NCBI GenBank assembly: GCA_973895155.1
Contig: OZ316896.1
Span: 22,010,001-22,074,000, forward strand
DNA: 64,000 nucleotides
Source of the DNA: Marsupella aquatica
Lineage: Eukaryota; Marchantiophyta
Reading direction: 5' to 3'
Shown here one piece after another: positions 31,274 to 41,649 of this stretch; the stretch's first letter is position 1; each line of letters begins with the position of its first letter. The position numbers and the translations under genes are program-made. The notes under the pieces were generated by a model that saw only the letters and a program-made list of their open reading frames with translations, had not been told where the DNA came from and searched no databases.

Positions 31274-31876
31274 TGTGGGTTTTGGACATGTGTGGACATG
31301 AGTTCCACTTGTATTCCATTCTCTTGTGTTTGTGATGTGGCAGTGTGACTATGTCTGGATGTATGTGACAAGCGATGTATGTTGTGTAGCGATATGTATG
31401 CGCACGACAGCTGTCACACCATTCTGAGTAGTGTAGTAGTATATCGTGCTATTAGAGTATGTATGTTTGGTATGAGTGCTACTGGAGCCGATAAGGTTCC
31501 GTCAGGTTTGTATGAGAGGGTACTTTTCACTTGTGAGGCATTGAAAGGTCATCTTTCAATGTTGAGCCTTGGAGAGAGAGGAGCTTGAGTGGCTATGGTG
31601 GCTGTGAGCTCCGCTTGTGTAACGTGGATTCCTTGAGTAGTGCAAGGTGCGTTGGCTTGACATACGTGTATGATCGGATCGGTGCGGGATCGATGGGGTA
31701 TTGTTGACCGGGATCGTTGTGCCGATTGTATGGAGATTATTGTGGGTTTTGGACATGTGTGGACATGAGTTCCACTTGTATTCCATTCTCTTGTGTTTGT
31801 GATATGGCAGTGTGACCATGTCTGGATGTATGTGACAATCGATGTATGTTGTGTAGCGATATGTATGCGCACGACA
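31274..31876 (+). repeat. retrotransposon 3' terminal repeats Y1-GC-X2-Y2
   Basis: Y1 31274-31409 and Y2 31741-31876 (both TGTGGGTTTTGGACATG to GCGCACGACA) differ at three positions. X2 is 31412-31740. The Y1/X2 joint reads GACAGCTGTC, a perfect 10-bp palindrome; the outer ends of the element are the same palindrome cut open with loss of GC. Confidence 0.92.
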
Positions 31877-31880
31877 ACTC
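31877..31880. repeat. target site duplication, right
   Basis: ACTC, the partner of 22,331-22,334; P450 haem-exon sequence resumes immediately (CCAATCCAAATGGCATG, reverse strand). Confidence 0.85.
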
Positions 31881-34063
31881 CCAATCCAAATGGCATGTAG
31901 GTACTTGGTTTGGGTGCAACCTGAAATTTGTTACAATCAAAAGTTACAGCAAGAAGTCTATGCTTCACTAGCTATATATTGAGGTATGCCTACTATAAGG
32001 CATGGCTATGCGGCATTCCTGTCCAGTTTGATTTTGTGCAAAGAACCCAGGGAACATTCAAGGCAGGGCAAAGTGTTGAAGTTACAAGAGCATGCACTTT
32101 GGTATGATTTTAATTTCCATGACTCCAACTTGTGAAACTTAAACTTTTTCTTATGCATTACAAACAAATCGATCAGGTTTTGCGGCACTCACATCAAATC
32201 GGTCTGGATTAAAAGTCATGGGATCTTTATAGTTGGCAGGATCGCGGTGCATGAAGTTTGTTAGCGCAAGCACTCCCCACCCCTTCGGTACCAGGAAACC
32301 TGTGCGCAATTATATAGCAAATGTTAAATTGGGGCTTGATCGCAGTTAAGTCGATGAGGAATTCGCTGACAATTTCATTAATTAGCCAGTCCTTAAACAA
32401 TCTCCAGATCTTCAGTAATTTAGACGGCGACCTGCAGGGAAGAGAGTAAAATCTAGATCGATACTCAGATCACCCTGCTCGCATTCAATTGGAACCACCT
32501 CCAACTCAACTTCATTTCATGAAGACGAAGCAGGTGGCTAGCTAGCACGATCGGACTCTCTTGGAGTTGATCCCGAGATGCCCATATATATTTGAGGTGC
32601 AACAGCCAGAGCCCTGGGTGCGAGGTGGCATGGGCATGGTCCTTGCCAGGCTACTGAGATATCATGTATGCATGTTAATAAGAGACCATGTTCAGCTCAA
32701 CGATTGCACCAATAAAGCTAGGAGAAACTTGCCCACCGTCGTACACAACGTCTTGAGCCGCCTTTCTCGCAATTACGAAGCTAATTGAAAGTCTCCTTTG
32801 TACTTCTTGGAAGAACTGCACATCCAAACTCCAGAGCTGAGTACAAATCATAGTTTTCGTCCACCTTAATTGTTCGTCATTGGAGTACAATAGATGCAAC
32901 CTGGAGAAGCCAAGCAATCCATCTACTGGAGTTTTTGTCAAGCGGCAGCGGGGACGGCTTTCGGTTCTTCCCACACTGCCTTCACCCTTTAGCCGTCGCT
33001 GGGTTAGTATGTTCCATCAAGGACAAAGCGTGTCTGATAATCCACATATCAATGTACCTTGCCCGCATAGACCATTTTCTTCGTATCCTCCCAAGTAAGC
33101 CTTGGCCCATCGACGGACACGTCTTTGCCTTCGAGAATTTCTTGTTGCTCGGCCTACACATATAAATGCAGAGGATCATCCATGCAGATGAGAATTCATA
33201 TATAACACGAATATATGACTGTGTGAGATTCATTCAATTCATGTGCAACAAGTTTGGGTGGCTACGCTTGTGTGCGAGTCAGATACTGGCGGAGTAGATT
33301 CAGGTGACGAAACGCCTCTAAAATTAGACAAGGGCGGTAATTTGAACCAGAAAGAAACTCCAGGGATATGATTGCTTCTTGAACTTGTCGAACTGATCAC
33401 ATTTGGAAATTTCGATCGATCAAGTAATTTCTATCTTGGCTGAAGACGCCAGCTAAGCCAAATAAACCAAAGTGGGACCTACAAGCTCCACTTATACCTG
33501 AATCCGCTTGAAGATATCGGGATTGTCCACGAGATACTTCAGTGTCCATGCCAAAGTCGTAGAAGTAGTGTTAAGGGCACCAAGCCAAGCTGCAATCACC
33601 TCGTCAATTATTTTCTCTCCATCAAAATATTGCACCTCCTCTCCTCGTGCTTTGTCTCAAGCTTCTAACAAGATTCTTAACACATCAGAGTCGGTATCCT
33701 CTTGGCTCTCTCTCTGTTCCACGATGGATTTCATATACGACTTCAAAGCGTTTCTTGCCTGTGTCGACGACCCAATATATCGTCAGTTCTTGTCATGTTA
33801 AGGCGTCTTCATTAGTTTTGCTCAAACTCTGCGCTGGTTTTTGAGCTGGATTTTGAACTTTCCGATAAATGCAAGCACCTAGCCTAGGCTCTATCCTAAA
33901 TCTTTAGAGGTGCGTTCAGCCTTTTGACTCTGTCTCGGATCTGACTCACATCTAGTATGCTTTTTGACTCTTGGACTGATTCGTTCAGATGCATTCAGGG
34001 TTTTACTAATATCTAATATATGATCAAGGTAGCCGTCGCTGGGTTAGTATACCCATGCTGCAG

Positions 34064-37000
34064 GTATGGAAGCATATTCAAGTCTTCCATATTTTTGCAG
34101 AAGACCATACTTGGCACGACTCCCGACTTTGCAAAGTTCATTTGTTTCAACCTGGAACTCTTCCCAGTGCAATATCCAATAAATGTGGAATACATTGTCC
34201 CTAATGCAGTCTCTTTCGGGGATGGCCCACAGCATCTCGCTATCAAGAAGCTCTTCAAAACTTTAGTGTTTCCAGATACTATCGCGAGTATGATCCCAGC
34301 ACTGGAGAGCATGGTTCTTGAAAATTTAGCGTCTTGGGAAGAGAAAGGGACCGTTTTGGGCAGTGACGCGACGAAAGTGGTGGGCTGTTTCTCTTGATTG
34401 CTCATAATTTACTATGTATCTTAATATATATGTTCGATAGATCTCAACTGAAGTTGTTCTTTCCTTCATAGCATATCTCCAAGCTAGGCTTCGTGTTCCA
34501 CCTTTCCTGAACGCAGCATGCCTTCTATGTGCACAGTTAGCTTGTTGCAGACACGAGCGCGTACCTCGCATTCAAAATTAAGAGCATCCGCAGCACACCA
34601 GAAGGAGATTTGGCAGTGAAAAACATGTTGACTATGATCGCCAGCATTGACGGTGTACCAATAAATCTTCCAGGAACTGCTCACCACAGAGGACATCAGG
34701 TGCGCGCGTGTGTCTAGACTAAAACTATCATATATCACAGTGCCAAAAACACCGAAACGCATACCGGGAGACAGGATCTTATAAAGCGAGGGAAATGGCC
34801 CAAAGGATGAACATGAAGACTGTCTTTAGCCTCACCGGCTTGTGACTCTCGGGTCTGACTGACTGCCTACCTTTACCATATATTAGATATAAGTGAAACC
34901 CTGAATGCATCTTAACGAATCAGTTCAAGAGTCGAAAAGCATACTAGATGTGAGTCGGAACCGAGATTTAGAGGGGAGCCTAGGTTAGGTGCTTGCATTT
35001 AACAAAACTAACGAAGAGGCCTTAACACGAGCAAGAAGTGACGATTGGGTCGTCCACGCAGGCAAGAAAGGCTTTGAGGTCGTACATGAAAACCATCGTG
35101 GAACAGAGAGAGCGCCAAGAGGATACCGATCGAGTCTGATGTGTTAAGAATCATGTTACAAGCTCGAGACAAAGCACGAGGAGAGGAGGTGCAGTATTTT
35201 GATGGAGAGAAAATAATTGACGAGGTGGTTGCAGCTTGGCTTGGTGCCCTTAAGACCACGGCTACGACTTTGGCATGGACACTGAAGTATCTCGTGGACT
35301 ATCCAGATATCTTCAAGCGGATTCAGGTATAACTGAAGCTACTAGGTCCCACTTTGTTTTTTTGTTTGGCTGGACCATATCTCCGACCTTCAAACTGTTT
35401 GTTCAATTCTTGGCTGGCGTCTTTCAGAAAGGTACTCGATCGATCAAAATTTGAGAATGTTATCAGTTCGACAAGTTCAGGAAGCAATCATATCCCTGGA
35501 CTTTCTTTCTGGTTTAAATTACCGCCCTTGTCTAATTTAGAGGCCTTTTGTCACCTGAATCTACTCCCCCAATGGCTGATCTCGCACATAAGCGTAGCCA
35601 CCCGAACTTGTTGCACATGAATGAATCTCACACAGTCATATATTCGTGTTATGAATTCTCATCTGCATGGATGATCGTCTGCATTTATGTGTGTAGGCCG
35701 AGCAACAAGAGATTCTTGAAGGCAAAGACCTGTCCGTCGAAGGGCCAAGGCTTACTTGGGAGGATACGAAGAAAATGGTCTATGCGGGCAAGGTAAATTG
35801 ATATGCGTCCTGATACTAAAACCGCCTGGATAGCTACTGAATAAATTCTCTTTGAGTCGATCATCCGGCTCAGATATGCTTTGTCCTTGATGGAACATAC
35901 TAGCCCAGCGACGGCTAAAGCGTGAAGGCAGTGTGGGAAGAACCGAAAGCCGTCCCCGCTGCCGCTTGACAAAAACTCCAGTAGATGGATTCTTTCGTTT
36001 CTGGTTGCATCTATTGTACTCCACTGATGAACAAGGTGGAAGAAAACTATAATTTGTACTCAACTCTGGAGTTCGGATGTGCAGTTCTTCCATGAATTAC
36101 AACGGAGACTTTCAACTAGCTTCATAGTTGCAAGAAAGGCGGCTCAAGACATTGTATACGACGGTGGGCAAGTTTCTCCTAGCTTTTTTCGTGCAATCGT
36201 TCAGCTGAACATGGTCTCTTATTAACATGCATACATGATATCTCAGTAGTGGCAAGGACCATGCCACCTTGCACCCAGGGCTCTCGCTGTTGCACCTCGA
36301 ATGTATACGGGCATCTCAGGATCAACTCCAAGATAGTCCCATCGTGCTAGCTAGCCACCTGCCTCGTCTTCATGAAATGAAATTGAGTTGGAGATGGCTC
36401 CAATTGAATGCGAGCTGGTTGATCTGAGTTTCGATCTAGATTGTACTCTCGTACTTGCAGGTCGCCGTCTAAATTTACTGAAGATCTGGAGATGGTTTAA
36501 GGCCTGGCTAATTACTGAAACTGTCAGCGAATTCCTCATCAAATTACTGCGTTCATGACCCAGTTTAACCATTTGCTGTTTAATTGCGCACAGGTTTACT
36601 AATACCGAAGGGGTGGGGAGTGCTTGCGCTGACAAACTTCGTGCACCATGATCCTGCCAACTTTAAGGATCCCATGACTTTTAATCCAGACCAATTTGAT
36701 GTGAGTGCCTCAAAACTTGATCGATTCGTTTGTAATGCAAAAGAAAAGTTTAAGCTTCACTAGTTGGAGTCATGGAAATTAAGTCGTACAAAAGTGCGCT
36801 CTTGTAACTTCAACTCTTTGCCCTGCCTTTAGTGGGTCTCTAAACCCCTAGTGTATTTTCTTTCTTTGTATATCTATAGACTTAGGAGGCATTACCCTGC
36901 AGGTGAGGCACTGAACCGTGTGCCAGCCTGGCCTGGAAATTCTTACATTGAATGAGAATGCAGATAAGGTGCAAGGGATGTCAATTTAAGAATTGCAGGG

Positions 37001-38160
37001 TAAGCTCACATTTCATCGAACATACCAGATCTTGTGGCCATGCTGTCATACGGAAGTCCTGACACAGATTGGCAATTTACCTACGTAGGGACTGGACCAA
37101 ACAGCAGTACAAAATTAGGGCTGGAAAGTCCACGTATGGGAATGCCATCAATGACATGACCATGAACTACGGATCATGGAGTGCTTTGTGGGCAATTCAT
37201 GAAGACATTTTGCAGGTCCCGCCGGTCCCGCCTAGACCACCATGAATGTGATCCTTTTGCAGGAGTAGAAGTAGTACTGCAGGCTAGACTAATAGTTCTT
37301 CCTATCGCGGATTCACTGTTGGGTGCCCCGCCGGCGCCTGTTCACTGACCGGTCTTTTGGGGTTTGCCGTTCCTTTCTGTAGTGGTTAAACTGCTGGTTT
37401 GGCTTCCTTTCTTTGGGGCCTGCTTCTCTCCTGGTGCCGGCCTCTCCGGTCCTGTGGGCTTCTTGACCTTTGGTCCCCCCGGGTGCCGACCCCTTCTTGT
37501 GGGCCACCCTTTTTGTATGCTGGCTTTTTGAATGAATTTCAATTGGTTTTTTCGAGGCAAAAAAAAAAGAATTGCAGGGTAAAATTGAATAGAATTTAGG
37601 GTTTACAAAATTAGCTAGTGATGTAATATAGAATTCTTGCTGCAAATTACTTTTGATTGCTAATGTAAACAAATTCCAGGTTGCACCCAAACCAAATACT
37701 TACATGCCATTTGGATTGGGAGTACATCGGTGCCCGGGGGACGACCTTGCAAAAATGATTTGTAGTATCCTAGTCCATCATCTCACCACAACTTACGAGT
37801 AAGTTGTACACTGCCATCTTGTAGAACTTGAGCCAGACCAACATCTTCAGATAATTTCATTCTTTAAGTAGCGTAGCGCATGCATTATTGGCATGTTTTC
37901 TTTTGATATTGGAAATGTTCTGAATCACTTCGTGTTCTTTAAAGCAAGTTTTTCTGACCAGCTAAGTTTCAGGGTACAAGATTCACAAAATCTATTAAAA
38001 GCTTTGCCAATAAAAGGTCCATATGAATTCAAATGCTTACTGTTGATTTTTTCCTGACCTATACAGATATGAGAGAAAAGGGCCTGACCAGGGTACGGCG
38101 CATGTCAACTTCCCAATACTAGTGGGTGGTTACCCCATCAATATTTGGCGACGGACCTAA
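34064..38160 (+). pseudogene. cytochrome P450 (CYP85-clan-like), right copy
   Basis: Eight exons: 34064-34376 (YGSIFKSSIF, B-C helix region), about 34,500-34,699 (ends VPINLPGTAHHRGHQ), 35062-35326 (I-helix LGALKTTATTLAWTL), 35697-35792, 36085-36163 (ExxR as ELQR), 36594-36700 (LIPKGWGVLALTNF), 37680-37798 (haem loop PFGLGVHRCPG) and 38067-38160 (TAA stop). Most junctions are clean GT-AG. The membrane-anchor exon is absent because the duplication centre lies just upstream. Relative to the left copy, the I-helix exon has a four-base insertion (GATACCGATCGAGTCTGATG), which shifts frame. The acid of the oxygen-binding (A/G)GxD/ETT motif is Lys here and Asn on the left. The first two exons exist only in this copy. 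It is truncated and frameshifted. Confidence 0.88.
37004..37566 (+). mobile_element. 5'-truncated non-LTR retroelement with poly(A)
   Basis: About 560 bp within a P450 intron, ending in GAGGCAAAAAAAAA. It is flanked by a 16-bp target duplication AAGAATTGCAGGGTAA at 36,988-37,003 and 37,567-37,582. The left arm lacks it. No reverse transcriptase is encoded, so it is a LINE 3' end or a SINE. Confidence 0.85.
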
Positions 38161-39353
38161 ATAATGGTTGAGGTTAACTTGCATGCTATGGGGTTACCCC
38201 ATCAATGTTTGACAACAGACCTAATGGTTGAGATTAACTAGCATGCTATGGTGGAACAACACACCTTGGCTGAGCTGAAATAGCTTGAACTTGTACTTAC
38301 TTTAGCTTAGGGTAAGTGGATATAAAGCACAAGTCGGTAGGCAGGATCTTAGAACCAAGCTAAGTTTGATCTTTATCCTGGCTTAATTAGCCCAAACCAA
38401 GACAGTCTAAGTAGGGTTGTCCTTACTTAGGCAGCCTGTTATATATATTACCTGATCTTAAAACCAGGTACTTAACTCAGACCTCGTATGATAGGCATGG
38501 GTCGACATCTTATATAGACTTAATGGTTGGCTATAATAAAAAGTAATATTCATATATTGGGTTTAATTTCTCCTTTTTCCACATAATTATGCTTACAAAT
38601 ATTCCAAATGGTGCAATTTCTCTTAAGGAAAATCCAAAATTATAATAAAATCCCGAAACGCTGGCTACTTTGGCTGTAGACCCCTCTATTAGAAAATGTA
38701 TTCCGGGAAATTTTTCCACATCAAAATGTTCAACTCTGGTTTTCTCTTCAAGTTTCATCTTTGGATTCTTTGCGTTGAGAGGTACAAGTTAAAGTTTAGT
38801 AGACTAAAATGAAACTTGGCATGGTTAGTTCATTTGGATATAAAGCCATTATAAGGAATTAAAGAGTTGGCTTTAAAAAGGGGAGTTGTGTACCTGGGAT
38901 CTGAAAGCTTTGGGCACACATTTGAATCACCTGAAAATCACCTCAGGTTTTATTGAGGACATGCCCTAGCTCGTGAGAGGGCATTACTAGACTCATATAC
39001 CTTTGCGTTTAGGACACAAAATCTCCAAATTAGGATGTGACAAAGTGAGAATCCTGGTGAGAGTGCCCTCCAGGACCTACTCCAACTCCATCATGACCAT
39101 CTCTTGGATAAGGTGCTTTCAAAATAAGAAGTAATTTTTTTTTTTAGGGCTTAAGGTTTCAAGGAGCAGTGTCAATAAATTAAAGCTTTTGCACTCACCC
39201 TTGCCGGCAAGTTGACTTCAAGTTAAACCACTCTTGCCCATATAAAAGACTCTCTCTAGGTAACTACAATTTGGTATCCTCTGCCTCCATAATTATACCT
39301 ACAAAAGCTCTGGACGTCGTGCACAATCATCGAGCTCTGCTTATTCGAAGAAA
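38161..39353. other. P450 downstream flank, no gene
   Basis: AT-rich sequence matching 20,861-21,909 of the left arm in reverse. No coding exon is supported. Confidence 0.6.
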
Positions 39354-40196
39354 TTGAATCGCTTTCTCACCCGTCAGAGACACAATCAAATATCAGCAAG
39401 CGCCCAGATAGTGATCCTGGTCGAAAGCTCTTCGATGTTTCTGAAAATGTTCCAAAGACGAGAAGCGCCCTTCAATTATTACACCGAACGACGAGACTGT
39501 GTTGTAACCCAACACACCAAAATCTGCTGCTCTTGTTGCAGCGGATCAGCATCCGAAGCAGCCGGTAAGTCACTCCTCTGGGTTACTTTCTCTGTTCAAT
39601 TCCGTGAAGAATCCTTCCAGCGTATACCATGCGGCCACAATTGTACAGATAGACACTGGAATTAAGAACGTGAAAGGTTGAGATAGGCATGGGCTACTTT
39701 TCTGGAGAATTGACCTCAATTTTGTGTTAATTTGCTGGAATTGCTCGGACAAAACTGCTGTCGCTGTTTGGAGAGCAACAGGATCGCTTGTGTATGCTAT
39801 TTTGTAATCCTGCAACTGGGTTTCTTTTTGAGAATTAACCTTACTTTAACTCTCGGAGGCAGTGGATTTCGAAGCCACATTTAGTTGGGAATCAACTCGT
39901 GTCATCCGAATTCGATCCTTAGCCACAGTTATCCTTACTACGGGGCAAACACTGAAATCACATTCGATTGAATGAATATGAGCTGATAAATACTTTTGTG
40001 GATCGTGCGGTGCCCTAATTTTGGAGACATTGGGCACCATTACCGTGGAATTCGAAAGAGAAGAGAGGTTGGGAGACGACTGTGACTCGGGAGGTTTCTC
40101 TAGTTGTTCGAAATTACACCAATTGGGTTCCGTGTTGTGGGTCTTTGCAACACCACTCCGTTGGTCCAAGCCTGGGACCCGAAACCTGGCGTTCAT
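39354..40196 (-). other. right-arm copies of the hypothetical ORFs at 17.4-18.3 kb
   Basis: 39,846-40,196 (minus) repeats the 118-codon frame MNARFRVPGLDQRSGV..., and 39,570-39,815 (minus) repeats QDYKIAYTSDPVAL. The 18.0-18.3 kb part is degraded here. No family is recognised. Confidence 0.3.
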
Positions 40197-40382
40197 GTTC
40201 CAATCGAGGTCACCGAATTGAAGCTAGAATTGCAAGCTGAGGGATGATTGCCTAAACCCTTTCAACTTGGCCACCCATACCTGTGAGAAGTCAAAATATT
40301 TGCTTCAAATATTTGTGAGAGCTCTAATGTTCATGATTGGCGAGTAGATTGTGTCATGAGAAACCAAGCAGATATTTGCGAG

Positions 40383-40916
40383 TAGCGTTGATGACAGAGG
40401 ACCCTACTTGAACAGAAATGAGGGGGTCGAGCTTCTTTCGACACTGTTGAAACGCTACTTAAACCTGAAAATCGAAAGCGTCTACGTGAACGTTTGGAGA
40501 AGAGTAAGCAACGAATCGGTCCGCAGCAATCAAAACTCCTCGAACAGTCATCAAATGTGGATCAATGGAAGTCACTTGCACAAACCAACTGTCTTCAAGA
40601 TCTGGGAGTAATACATTTAGAGATGGAAGGTGATACCATTGATTCTGGGAGATGTCCTTCTGATCAAGTATCCCGGATGACCACAAGTGTCACAATTCCA
40701 CTCACAAGTCAGATGACAGAGCTAGTAGAATTAGTGGAACAGCCCAGAAGCATTGAGAACCCCGAATCTCCCACAGAGAGTATTGAGGGCAAGGAGGGCA
40801 GCTCACTGACTACTATTCGAAGGCTTAAAGTGCTAGATGTACATTCTTATGTTCATAAAGCATTGCGTGACAGTGTCCTGAGATCATGGTTAAATTCAAG
40901 AACGATTGAAGAATAA
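40383..40916 (+). pseudogene. uncharacterised protein exon, right copy, frameshifted
   Basis: Counterpart of 15,835-16,475. Compared with the left copy one base is lost after the codons for ELLS, which moves YLNRNEGVELL out of frame with the remaining two thirds (SNVDQWKSLAQTNCLQDLG ... SWLNSRTIEE). The stop is conserved at 40,914. Confidence 0.6.
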
Positions 40917-41649
40917 GTTTGATGTTTCCTCCTTTATCCTGGTGTCCATTGTCCATATGTTCGGAACGGTCTTGACTTTGAAGGCTGTCCTTCTGGATTC
41001 GAGGTAGTCTAGTAAATATGGGCTCTCCCCATAACTGCAAATCAGGGAGACGTTCATGTCGACTGGAAATCGGGCGATGGAATCATAAATGTTTACAAAG
41101 GCTAACATTCCGTTTGGATAAATGGGAATGAATTGAAGGGAAAGCCACCAAGTCCCAGCCCGCTGCCAATTTGATTAAATTAACGAAGACACTCAAAAGA
41201 GCTGATAAACATCGCAAGCCTATTTTACATGACTACAATAGACGGGGAAATTCCTGACTCCTATCTGAACGCAGTTTAGAGGAGCGATACTTAGATTGCG
41301 GTTCCGAAAACACATTTTAATTATCATTGGTTGCTGGCAGTTGAAGATTTTTCACTTCTGTCGTAAACATTTGGTTACACATTCAGACTAGCAAGTACAT
41401 GATCTCCAATCCGCGAGGAGGAACCGCATTCTTGGTCACAACGCGTTGATTGCCGCAGCCTTGCTAATTCGGCCTAAGCAAAACGCTTTCTTCCTGGGAG
41501 GAACAAGTAACAATCAGAAGGATCGCCTTTCCGATACAAATTACTCGTCACGATTCCTAGATCGATATAGGAAAAATGCCCGCACTGATATGCTATCGAT
41601 CGAGGGAGTCCAGTCAGGAGAAACACCCGCGTAATTGAAATTATGACGA

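Larger units (their letters stand above)
22335..31876 (+). mobile_element. Ty3/gypsy-type retrotransposon carrying a DNA methyltransferase and PHD finger
   Basis: 9,542 bp, inserted antisense in the left P450. Order of domains: gag, protease, cytosine-5 DNA methyltransferase, reverse transcriptase, RNase H, integrase, PHD finger, with integrase after RT as in Ty3/gypsy. Outer ends are TGTC...GACA with 4-bp target duplications. Terminal repeats are arranged X1 (22335-22663) - internal - Y1 (31274-31409) - GC - X2 (31412-31740) - Y2 (31741-31876), not as two complete LTRs. X copies differ at 7 of 329 positions and Y copies at 3 of 136. The polyprotein has about eleven in-frame stops and at least four frameshifts, so this copy is not autonomous. 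No envelope-like gene is seen between integrase and the 3' repeats. Confidence 0.93.
21910..33758 (-). pseudogene. cytochrome P450 (CYP85-clan-like), left copy, broken
   Basis: P450s are haem mono-oxygenases, usually ER-bound; the GVHRCPG-type haem loop resembles CYP707/CYP85-clan enzymes. Minus-strand exons: 33498-33758 (I-helix, LGALNTTSTTLAWTL), 33058-33153, 32737-32815 (K-helix EVQR as the ExxR motif), 32193-32299 (VPKGWGVLALTNF), 31881-31920 joined across the transposon to about 22,254-22,334 (haem-binding exon), and 21910-22003 with the TAA stop. The N-terminal exons, including the membrane anchor, are missing. A TGA lies in the first exon shown, the donor after the haem exon is GC instead of GT, and the 9.5-kb retrotransposon splits the haem exon between the third and fourth glycine-loop codons. 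It is a pseudogene. Confidence 0.9.
15586..34033 (-). repeat. left arm of large inverted duplication
   Basis: Read on the minus strand, this arm matches 34,867-41,155 on the plus strand, gene for gene and largely base for base. Shared landmarks: the reading frame at 15,835-16,475 versus 40,400-40,916, the segment at 17,417-18,316 versus 39,354-40,196, P450 exons, and the downstream P450 flank. The left arm is longer because it contains two insertions, 18,366-20,860 and the retrotransposon 22,335-31,876. Without them both arms are about 6.3 kb. Outer homology ends near 15,586, where AGACTTGGTGGC matches the other arm at about 41,155. Confidence 0.9.
34867..41155 (+). repeat. right arm of large inverted duplication
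   Basis: Mirror of 15,586-34,033. Inner homology ends near 34,867-34,875, where CTACCTTTACCATATATTAG reverses the left arm's end near 34,030. The 0.83-kb centre contains the two P450 exons found only in this copy. The centre's left border shares AGCCGTCGCTGGGTTAGTAT with a left-arm intron near 32,994. Confidence 0.88.

Noticed and set aside
22335-31876. DIRS/Ngaro-type element because of split direct repeats
   Set aside because: The element encodes aspartic protease and a D,D,E integrase and makes a 4-bp target duplication; no tyrosine recombinase is present.
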